From positions 6,051,001 to 6,115,000 of the forward strand of contig NC_092680.1 in NCBI RefSeq assembly GCF_964355755.1: a stretch of DNA of 64,000 nt. Direction: 5' to 3'. The position numbers and the translations under genes were made by a program. The notes under the pieces were generated by a model. That model saw only the letters and a program-made list of their open reading frames with translations. It searched no databases and had not been told where the DNA came from. Numbering within the stretch: position 1 is the stretch's first letter; the number at the start of each line of letters is the position of its first letter. Shown in pieces: positions 48,691 to 59,700 of the stretch. Origin of the DNA: Antedon mediterranea. Lineage: Eukaryota > Echinodermata > Crinoidea > Comatulida > Antedonidae.

Positions 48691-51600
48691 AATTTGGAGC
48701 CCCGGAGTCGCCCCTTTAAGTACGTGAAAACATTGCATTGCCAATCTGATGATACACTTTCCTCATTTAATTTTATCCCTGGGATCTTATATTCATTAAA
48801 ATATGAACTACAGATGAAATCTGGTTTTAACAGTGTTTTACAGTAATAATACTAACGCTATAGATATGAATCGTCATTACGGATAGAAATGTATTGTGAA
48901 AATAAATGAGTTTGGCCTAAAACATAAATGATAACAGTAAAGAAGGCCTGATAACACCTTAAAAATGGTATTCGGAATGATATACTACCCCCAATGACGT
49001 CACTGATTACACATTTCCTGAAATGTGAAACACCTACATTGATATCGGCACTAAATTAAGTACGTTATTTGGAACATTACCTATCGTGTGAAAAAGGGGA
49101 AAACATTTCTCTACCACTAACAATGATCAGCATCTACCATGAACATTCGATTTACCCAAACTTGAAAAGGTCTAATATTGTGCACACTGATCTAACACAA
49201 TCCAATAAATTGTGAAAGGACCAACATTGATATATCTTCACCACGCAACGTGTTAAAGGGAAAAGTTGATTCTACTAGGAATCGTGAAATATGTGAAATT
49301 GATCTACCAACACCCGACGATACGAAAATATATATATATCTACCATATGGAGAAATTAAACATAAATTAATAACAGTTAGTGAAAGGCAAGAGAACACAC
49401 GTAGAATTCGTTTTTGATTATCTCTGGTGGCAGCCTACATAAATTCACCTTCCTTAGTTACCAATGATTGGGTTTATAAATCGATATGGTTGTATCTGTA
49501 TGATTAATGAATGAATCAGGATTGTAGAAAATACGACTTTTAAGAATGTCAATAAACTTTTTAAAAAAAGTGTTGGCATTTCACCAACATCTGTCTTATT
49601 CCTAGCTATTTATATACTGTCGTCCCAATTCATATTTTTTTGCAAAGAAGTTCCGTAGTGGAAACGAAACAGACGCGTTTACGTAAAATATATGACACAA
49701 AAACATCCATTGAGTTAAATACTGAACGCGTTTTCTCTCCATGAATTAACGCGTTAAATTGTTGCATTTACAATCCTAGTACACAATAAAAATAGAAACA
49801 TAACATCCGGTTCGTTGCCGTAAAAACGGATGTTATTATGTAATGCGTTTATTTTGACTAATTAAATCAATTAGTCTGCTTAGCTGGGCGTAAAATGTAT
49901 AAATAAAGCAGTCTCATGAAGGTTAACAGACATAAGACGTACATATAGGATTAATAATTTATTGATAGAGTAACGTGGAGAGACCTCCGTAATACAATAT
50001 GATTTATTACTTCAATAAAGATAAAGCAGTGGATAAAAAAAAGGGTTTAATATTTGCTATGCAATGCCCATCCTTCGAAAGCATAGAATTCTCGGGTGCG
50101 ACTCAAACCCACGGTCTCCCGATCACTACACCCGCGTTCATACGTACTTCTAGACTATCGAGCTTGCATTCGGTGATGGCTAGGGTTACCGGTAGATGAG
50201 TTCATGGGTGTTGTAAAATGATGTGCATTCATTTGGGGTAATGAATACACTATTTATGTTCAAAAGCGTAAATAAACGTATGTATTTAATCTTATAACCA
50301 TTATTGCGACTGTGGTTCAACTAAACAATTCAACACGAACGAATAATCAAGCAAGTCAAGTAATAATTTGGAACGAATTCGAAAATGTGTCATGAGAAGA
50401 GAAGTAAAAATATTTCGAAAATAGCTCAGGAGGAGGAAGAAATATTTTGTATATGTACGTACGTATGACGTATGGCAAACTATTTAACATAATATTATAA
50501 ACCGAAATCTTTAACCGACATTAAAATGATCAAAACAATTTCTATGAATATCCAAACTACACTAAATGTAAAGCACGATAAACTATGACGTCATCAATGT
50601 GAATATTTATTAAGAACCTATAGGTAAAATCAATTTAATCTCAGAGATACATTAAACTAGATAAGAATATACCTACGGTAATAATTGGGATAATGTATAA
50701 TTTTACTTTCCAATAGACGTTACCGGAAATTACAAAAACACAACTTTGGTCTAGACAAAAAATGATTTTTTTAAAATATTTATTATATAAATTTGACGAG
50801 AAATTGGGATATTGCTTTTAACAAACACACTTTTATGCAAAATTTCTCAATAAGGTTGATATCGTTAAATTTATACCCCAGTGAATTAGGCCTACAGAGT
50901 AAAGATAATAAAAAATGGTTCGAAGACAACAATTTCAATGCTAAGTTTTCAAACTTTTTGAATTTTGAATGGAAGAACGTTTAAGATGAGAAGCTGCTCT
51001 CCATGTACATTATTCGGCTCTGAAACTAAAAGCATTTTCTGTTAAAATGTCAAATAATACCAGAGTTTGTATAGCTCTATTTTGACCAGATTTGAAACAA
51101 AAATAGGACTTTTTATTATGGTGAACAGTTCATAACAGTTTCCCATTGACGAACCTCTTTTAATGACGGTCTGTACGTTTCGTTTATTCAACGAAAAAAT
51201 GTAATGTCACATTTTTAAAATCGTTAATGTCTTATTATTCGGACGGAGAGATGGATTTGTTCCAATGTTTGCAGATAAAAAAAATTGTACACTTCGAAAA
51301 GGAAAACATAATAAATAAATATAAATAAATATTGTTGCTCTATTTGTATTAACAGGACTAGCAACAGTAGATTTTTTGTTTCATCATTCGTTGTTTTCGG
51401 TTTGTTCTTAGATGTAAAACATTCATCTCGCCGGCCAAATGCTATGGAAACGATATTTGTGTCTACAAAATTAAATAATGTTATATAAGTTTAGGAAACT
51501 CACCAATGGGCTTTGCTGTCAAATTCAAATAGGCGCGAACCGCGACGTTATTGCCTGGAATCTATTAGGCCTAGTAGTAGAGTAATAATAGGAAAACCAC

Positions 51601-52665
51601 AAACCGTATGTGGGCGAATTCCTACGTCAGATTCTGGGCCTCCGGGGTCTTTGGCCTAGCTAACAACATTGCTAAACACAATACCACCCTTTTAAATTAG
51701 ATTATAAAGTCATTTTATTATTTCAACTATTTTACGTACCACATTTTGATGAAACATGTTTGACCAGAGAGACTTATTTTTCATCTCTCCCTGGATGTGA
51801 TCAGGGAGTTGTTTGGTTAATAATTAAACTAAAAGAAGTATCCCCTATAATATGAATGATGAGGAACGAACTAAACGAACGAACAAATCAGTAGGTTATA
51901 TAATAGAATTGTGTATTATTACAATCTTATTTACAATAAATAATTGTTATATGTAAATACAGTATATATAAATACCAATACTATTCTACGTGTATATACG
52001 TTAACCTTAGAAGTAGATACCACCGTGACGTGTTGACCTAAAGGTAATATGGTACAAAAGGTTTGGTTTCCGAGTTTTTCCATTCTTCCCTATGGTTTAT
52101 TCCGCATGACTGAGTTACAGTTGAGGAATGTTGTTGTGTAGACAATTGTTTACTGTACTAAGATGTAAGTACAGCATTTTATTTTTGTAAAACAAATTTA
52201 GTATACGGTACAGATTTTATGTATATAACAGAAAAATCAACAAATCAAAGTTTATTTGGAAATTAAGTTTTTATGTAATAAACAGAAAAATCAACAAATC
52301 ACAAATGTTAGTGGAAATGTTTCATAGATATTTTTTCTGAAAACATCTTCGAATTTAAAACTTCATTATCATAAATTCACAAGCATAATTCTCTGGCCTC
52401 ATTATGAATAATTCCAAATTGTCACGTGGCAATCGTTTAGTAAGCGAGACACATTAGGATAATCCACAGAAACAGAGTTGAAATGATGAGGCTTATCGAA
52501 CTGTACAGGTAACATGGACAGGTGCTTCGAGATTATACGCACAAAATAATTATCATTAGACAACTTAATCGCCTCATACTTCGATATAGACAAATAAAAT
52601 ATATATTCATTACTCCACATAAACGCATAATCAAGGATGATTTTGAAACTAAATGTAGATTAACC

Positions 52666-52692
52666 CATGGAGAAATAAGTTATTTCTCCATG
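52666..52692. repeat. Perfect 13-bp hairpin (CATGGAGAAATAA)
   Basis: CATGGAGAAATAA, a single G, then TTATTTCTCCATG. The stem shares its first 11 bases with the hairpin at 7102-7132. TTAACC lies near both borders. Confidence 0.75.
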
Positions 52693-53098
52693 ATTAACCT
52701 AAATAAATTAGCCGAACATTCAAACAACTTTTATGATTATTTCTCATTAACTTTTACATCGACACTCCTACCGAGTGCTACACATGGCACCTGTTCTCCG
52801 GTAAAATAAGTAATGCCTATTATATCGGATGACAAAGGGAGTGGGATAAAGTATAATAATAATAATAGTTTGCGCGTCTCCTTGGTGGGTCGGCTCTAGC
52901 TTAAAACTATTGTTCATTTTAGAAATATATGATAACCAACGAATTATTAAACCAGGGAAAAGCCCTGATTAAACCAACGAGAAACGTTTGACCACGCCCA
53001 TTCGATTACAGTACAATGACCGAAACACAATCGAATACCCAGGCCTGGTATACCACTGTATTAATACTCAAAATCCAGAAACGAAACAACTTAATCAT

Positions 53099-53129
53099 GA
53101 TTGTGATAAGTACAGTACTTATCACAATC
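53099..53129. repeat. Perfect 14-bp hairpin
   Basis: GATTGTGATAAGTA, loop CAG, then TACTTATCACAATC. CATGA precedes and CATGATC follows the stem. It is too short for a microRNA precursor. Confidence 0.75.
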
Positions 53130-54080
53130 CATGATCTTACCAAATGAATGACAATGCAATGGTGGTATTCCGAACTTTAATACAATGTTTCGCTGGGTCT
53201 CTATTTTTAAAAACGCAAGTTTGGTTGCATGGATTTATTTTAGTTAGTTAGGCCTACGTTATTATTTAAAATTGGGGTTACGTTATACTTTGGTAACATG
53301 TTCAGAAAGATACGATGAATGCATAACAGGTTAAAATGCACAGGTTCCTGGCAAGTCTACACAGTAGACTATATCCTACTATACTAGTACTATTTTAAGC
53401 GTGGTGTTTGTGTGGACAAGCGATATATTGTAAACAACAAAATAAACAAATCTACGACATGTAATCAGACATTAGACGCGTCAATGGAAGCGGAATAGAT
53501 TAAATGTCATGTCACTTTCCTGATGATTATTTAGTTGTTGATTCAATATACGGACATCTGTTTGCCGATAATAAAAGGCAAAAATGGAGAAAGAAGACCA
53601 TGACGGGAATCGAAACAGCTGTAGCGTCAAAATTCAAAAACCAACAAGCTTCGGGTGATAAAATGGAATGCATGCATTATTAAGGTAGGCCTATACAGAA
53701 CTTACTAGAGGCGGGAAATGATTATCATAGAATTCATATGTTAAAAAAGAAAAGTGATTGTTATTTAAATATAGAAAATGGAAAAAAAAGAAGAAAATGA
53801 AAAAATACGTATGCCTACCAAAACTGCAGACGAGATCCTGTAAACGCAACAACGTTAAGTAATGTGGTTACTTAACTTAGCGATGTTAAAAGATATCTAT
53901 GATCACTGGTAGATTATAAAAGTATATTGTTGGCCACTTATCTTGCGTTTAGCACCTCTTGCGATGTATCCACAACGATTGTTTTGGCCCGATTCCGGAG
54001 CTGTATTTTTTTCTCCTTTATCCTAATCAGGAAGTAAGGCACAGAGTTGAAGTTCAACAATGTTTTAAGCACGCACTTAC

Positions 54081-54450
54081 CAAACCATCTCAAATAGCCA
54101 GAAACGATTCCAGGAAAATCACTCACAGTACTTACAGGAGTACGTAACATTTCCATTTTGGAAGAGGCCTAGGCTGAGTTTGAGCGCACAATGTGACAAC
54201 TTACGTTGTACAAGTCCTTTCGAGCAATGAGAGCGCATTCTTCGTAGTCAAGTAGCGTCAATGACCCGGCGATAAATGGCTTTTGCAGAGGCTAAGTTTG
54301 ATTTTAAATAGCTAGCCTAGAATGGCGGTATGCACCCGCGGAGAAAGTTCATGGCCAACAGACCACGCCCCCGAGCTCGGGACGCCAACGCCACATTTCG
54401 GGCCTAACCATTCGGAACGACTGCTTAAATAGTACTATGGATTTAAATAG
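54081..54450 (-). promoter_or_regulatory. Possible promoter and first exon of a minus-strand gene
   Basis: A GC- and CpG-richer island (54230-54420) contains a GC-box-like CCACGCCCCC and the YY1-like AGAATGGCGG. On the minus strand, an ATG in good context at 54154-54156 (AAAATGG) opens a frame starting MEMLRTPVSTVSDFPG, with two strong donors GTAAGT at 54130-54135 and 54075-54080. This would be a first exon reading away from the lamin gene. The product is unknown and no second exon was identified. Confidence 0.3.
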
Positions 54451-56100
54451 TTGATTTAGTCTTGAAAAATAACGTTTTATATAGAAAGTATTCCTATAAA
54501 AAAAATACAAATTCTTCTTTATTATTACAGTTAGCATCGCGTGCGTTATCGATTTGTGTCATTGGTGTTTTTTTTACAATATAGTTTACCAAACGTACAT
54601 TCTATTCTTTCTAAGACAAACGTTTTATAGTAGGCCTATGCCATGGAATGTCAGCATAGGAATAAATAATAATAATAATAATAATAATAATGTTTATGAA
54701 AAATTGTAACATGCCAAAAGTATATGCCTATAGTGCACATTAATGTCTATAAACCTTCCTGCATATTGTAATACCACTATCCCCTTCCCTCATGGTATTT
54801 CTTTTGAGTGTTGGACCCTTCCCTTATTATCTCTCAGTGGTAATTTTAAGGCCGGAAAAATTGAAATATACATGGAAACATTACCAATGTTACACCATAA
54901 CAAGGCTGTAGGCCTACAACAAGTCCCACGACACTTTTCCACACAAAAATGTTTTTAATAATTCTAGGCCGGCTAAAATAATGAATGAGAATTTTGACAT
55001 AGTGTGCACTAATTTGCAGTGTTCGTAATACATCTAGTGCATGCTCCCAGTTGCTTTATAGTGTGTAGTCGGCGACAAGTTGATTAAAATCCTAATTACC
55101 TGTATTTATATTAATTATTCGGTATAACTAATTGGGCGCCACTGATCAGAGCGCAGGGCCGTTTGACATAGAATTATATGCAACAGTCAACTGACTTAAA
55201 GGCAATTACCTAATTTAACCATGAGTTGAAGTACTTCGTTTAAAATTATGGTTTATTTTGAAATTATGTTTTTTATGACATAATTTTACAAGGACATAGA
55301 TTTAACTCTTCGTCTACTTTATATTTATAGTATAGATATTACGTAGTCTAGAGAAATACAACAAGTATTTAGGATCGGACTGAATTAATATTCTTTAATT
55401 AAATTAATTATTAAACTCGGCTAAATACAAGTTTAAGAGGATTGACAATAGAAGCGATTATGGTGGCGCTATTTACTTTTCAATTCTGATTTATTTTTAA
55501 TTCATCCATTCATCTCCTCTACTACCAGAAATCGTCCTCGCCATTTTGTGTTTGTCTTTACAATAACCACAATTATCAAATTAATATGAAACCATATTAT
55601 ACCGGAAAATGCTTCCTTGATATCACTAATTATAATTATTATATTTAAAGGCAGGCCTATACTGTTAAAGCATATTATTTTTGTATAAAGTTTCGAAACG
55701 CATTCATTTTAGGGAGGGCGGCAAACATGTTTATCCCTGTGTCATATAAAAATAATTTAGCATAGTTTAAAAAATAAATGTGGTCTAGTAAATATTGTAG
55801 GCCTACATAATGTCTTGAGCAGTTTTGTGTTACCATAACTCTATATGAAATACTGCTTTACTTTTTAATATTTTCATTTATATTAAATTCGTAAATGTTT
55901 AACTGAAAAGAAAGGGATAACTTTTTAAAGTGAAACAAATATTGATTTTTAAAACGTTGGTAAATTGGAATGTAAAAATGTATACAATACGTGCGTGCTA
56001 TGTGTCATACATATGCCTACCAAAGTAAATAATCATATAGGCACATTATAAGTGTAAACAAAGCAGTATTCAGTCATAATTTATACAAATTAGCACTGTA
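54451..56100. other. Spacer between candidate promoter and lamin
   Basis: AT-rich, with an (AAT)n microsatellite at about 54662-54690 and several TAGGCCTA sites. No gene was recognised. Confidence 0.4.
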
Positions 56101-56321
56101 AACCCTCTCAACCCCACCCAAAAAAAGTCTTAAAGATTTCGCGGGAACCAACTTTTTTGCATGTTTGTGATTGGCTTACACGTGTCATATGACATAGCGT
56201 TGCTTTTCAACTTCCGGGGACGCTGTCTCGTCGCCGCTTGCACGCCGCGAGTTTGTTTTAGGCTGGGTTTTTTGCTGTTTTTGTATTTGTTATTTTACTT
56301 GGAAAGTACAGTATTTTCAAG
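56101..56321 (+). promoter_or_regulatory. Lamin promoter region and 5'UTR
   Basis: Immediately upstream of the lamin ATG lie an E2F-like TTTCGCGGGAA (56137-56147), an inverted CCAAT box ATTGG (56170-56174), an E-box CACGTG (56179-56184) and an ETS-like ACTTCCGG (56210-56217). No TATA box was seen. E2F plus CCAAT is typical of genes expressed with the cell cycle. The exact start site cannot be placed. Confidence 0.5.
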
Positions 56322-56701
56322 ATGGCTAGCCAAACGAGGTCTCAAAAAACAACTACAGTTCGGAAAGAATACAGAAGTAGTTCCACACGATCTCCAGGAA
56401 CCCCTCTTAGCCCAACTCAAACTAGCCGGCATCAAGAGAAGGAAGACCTTGTGAATCTGAACAACAGATTGGCGGTGTACATTGACAAGATCCACTCGCT
56501 CGAGGTTGAAAACTCAGGCCTACAATCTCGTGTTACGACCATTGTTGAAGAACATACACAAGAGATAACCAGTATCAAAGGTCTTTATGAAGCAGAACTT
56601 AATGATGCCAGAAGGCTACTAGACGAAACATCTAAAGAAAAAGCAAGGCTAGAAATCGACGTTGGAAGGTATTCGCAGGAGCTTGATGAATTCAAAGGAA
56701 G
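56322..56701 (+). CDS. LMNB: Lamin exon 1: head and coil 1A to early 1B
   Basis: Encodes residues 1-126 plus two bases of Arg127. The ATG follows TTCAAG and is the first in frame before the conserved rod start. It contains the mitotic phosphorylation cluster SPGTPLSPTQ just before the rod. Donor GTAAAA. Confidence 0.95.
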
Positions 56702-59700
56702 GTAAAAAAGTTACAATACAAATCAATGCCAACCAGTTGTAAAAAAAAATCCTGTAGGCCTTAGAGGCTAGGCCTAGGATAGATGATTTTTTTTTCTCCA
56801 TTTTGATAGATACCAAGGCATAAGATACCTGAATTACTCTTATTTGAATGATGGTTTTATGAAATTTATTTAGCCTAGGCCTAGGTAAATAATAGGCCTA
56901 GCCTATAATATTATATGAAGGATCTAAAACATTGATTTTTACTCATTTATGCCTATATGGAAAATTACTGGCCTGGACTAGCCTAGTAGGCCTACAAAAC
57001 TTCACCCAGTATAAATAAAGTACAATCATACTTAGGCCTAGCTGTTTATGCAAAGCTTTTCATTGTTTATTACAATACCCATTGTACTGTTACATAATAC
57101 AGTTTTTGTTGTATTACATTACAATACCCACTTAAAGTTGAAATCACATCAATTGTATTTTGCTATAGGCCTATTGTTTGTTTTACCTAATCATACTTTT
57201 TTTGTTATATTCATTCCACTAAATCAAATAAAAATAAAATAGCACGATTTTAGAAGTCAAAACTTCCTAACTCCAGAATAATATTAATAATTATAACCTA
57301 TCCACTAAAATACAGTATCAACCTAACCCCCAAAAAATAATGATTATTAATTATATCACTTGCACATTATGATTAAATTATGCAAGCTACTATGTATAAC
57401 AAATAAATAGGGTTGGTGTTAAAACATCTATTGAAAGTAATAAGTGAGTTTCAAATTATTTTCATGCTGCCATTTAAGTAAAATTCCTTCAGACAAATAA
57501 AAAATAATACACATTTTTCAGGTGTCATTTCAGGCAACGTTACTCATTTTGTGTGTATTTTTGAATAAATTTATTTACAAAAAAAATCAAGGACACATTA
57601 CTGTATGTTTCAAAAATGAACTGTTGCATTACAACAATATTCTTTGAATGGTGTTCTTTAACACCTCCAGTGAATTAAAATTTTAATGTTTCCATCCTAT
57701 GGTCATTTGCTTGACTGCACCCTTTATAGGTCAGAGTAATTAAAATGGAGTGATTCAGGTGTAAGCCCATGTAACGCAAGTGTTTTAGTACTGGATTTCC
57801 TTGATGTTGTTGCTTAAAATGTCTGTTAATCAGCCTATTGTAAGAAAGGAAGTGGCTTGATGGACATCCTCTTTAGGCAGAGGAATTAGCTTCCTGCATC
57901 AGAGTGGAATTGGAGATTTTATTGTGGTATTATTACCCACACACTACTCGGTATACATAAGAAAGTAGGGGATTTAAATTACCACCGCATACTGTAGAGT
58001 ACTGTAAAAACGATTTCAGTTCGTAGAAATGTTTACTTGAGAATACTGTACACCGTATTTAAACAGGTTTGCAGTATCCTGTTATGACACTAATGGTTTT
58101 TAATTAAGCCAATAGCAGTAACTGTATGATTAAGAATATGAAAAGAAAAAAAGTGTACTGTATGTTTACATTTCCATATTGAATACTGTGTACTTGAGAA
58201 TTTATTTATATTTAGTTACAATGTCTCTTTTATTTGTTTACTGCAGTTTGGTATAGTATAGTGCCACAGTACCGATACTGCAAAAACAATTTAAAAATCA
58301 CAATTTTGAAGAAAAATAAAACTAAAATACAATATATATTCATAATGCTACACTATACAGTCCAGTAGTTGTAATTTACAGAGTTTAAAGTTAAAACCAA
58401 TAATTTTGTGGTCAAAGTTTTTATTGATACTGTAACTCATTGTCATCATTAATTAGTTGTCAATTAATTAATAGTACAAATAGGCAACATTAATATTAAT
58501 AAATTATGTCTTTTAAAAATAGATTTCACAAGCTTGAGAAGGAGCATGCGTCCACCATGAAAAAGATGCATAACCTTGAGGGCTCACTTGCAGACAAAGA
58601 TGCTCGTCTTAAGTCCATTATGAGTGAGAACCGACAACTTGAGTCTGAGAACAACGACTTAAAAAAGAATCTCCAAAACAGAGAGAAGCAATTGACTGTT
58701 GCTAAGAAACAGGTGAATATTATTACTGGTTGTATATTATTTACAGTAAATGCTGAACTGTTTAAAATTGTTATACCATATATCCTAAACCATATAGCCA
58801 ACATTTTTGCTGTTTGATCAACTGTTTTACCATGGTTAAACTTCTCATCACAGGGTTGAAATTCTTGATTACTCTATCTTTACACGTCATACAGTTATGT
58901 CACATACTGTAGAGGTTAAAGATGCCTACCTGTTAGACAAGTATCATCTATCTAACAGAACATACACTTTTATTATTAAGTTAGAGCAATGCGAAATATT
59001 TTGAAAGCATTTGGTTTACAAATGTAGTATTTATACTGTAGTGTATATTGAAACCATGCAAAAGTAAAGTTTTTGTTTTTTAATTTTAGGTGGAAGAAGA
59101 AACCGTGCTGCGTGTTGATCTTGAGAATCGACTTCAGAGTTTGAAAGAAGAATTGGCATTTAAACAAAATGTTTACAAAGAGGTAAGCTTTTATTTTATT
59201 AAAAAAAATTGAGGTTGATGGTGTTTTATAACTGAAAACATTGTAACAAAAGTGAGAATTACAATTTAAAAAAACCACCAGTGTCTTGATTAATGTGATA
59301 TATACTCACAAATACAGCAACACATTTGAACATGAGGCTATATTAAGCACCTTTTATTAGTTATGAGGCATTTCCAAAATGATACCATTGTTATTTCAGG
59401 AGCTGACAAAGTCAAGAACACGTAGACAAGAGGATATTACCGAAATTGACAATCGTCGACGTGTGGAATATGAAAGCCTTCTTGTAGATCGTTTGGAGGA
59501 TATCCGGGAAGAGCATGAGGAGCACATCGAGAACTTGCGTGTGGAGACCGAAAAGGTTTACATCGGCAAGGTGAATTGATGACGCAAGCGTGAATTAATT
59601 TAAACCTAAATTAAGTTCTATTTATCGTTCCCACAATCATCATGTTGATTATCACTAGTGGCAATCTTTTACAACCCTCTATTGATCATTTATAGAACAC

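Larger units (their letters stand above)
47691..53930. other. Gene-poor stretch
   Basis: Contains a two-copy tandem duplication (48468-48690) and two perfect hairpins (52666-52692 and 53099-53129). A minus-strand frame at 52402-52620 has mixed, protein-like composition (HLSMLPVQFDKPHHFNSVSV) but no family I recognise. A box-B-like relic lies near 50100. Confidence 0.35.

Noticed and set aside
50095-50130. tRNA-like box B on the minus strand
   Set aside because: T-stem pairing fails and no cloverleaf can be drawn.
52402-52620. Minus-strand frame of 72 residues with mixed composition
   Set aside because: Protein-like but without acceptor, donor or recognisable family; left unannotated.
55966-55976. 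miR-1-like TGGAATGTAAA
   Set aside because: The 3' half differs and no hairpin partner is present.
56161-56454. Frame overlapping lamin promoter and exon 1
   Set aside because: Out-of-frame shadow of the lamin first exon.
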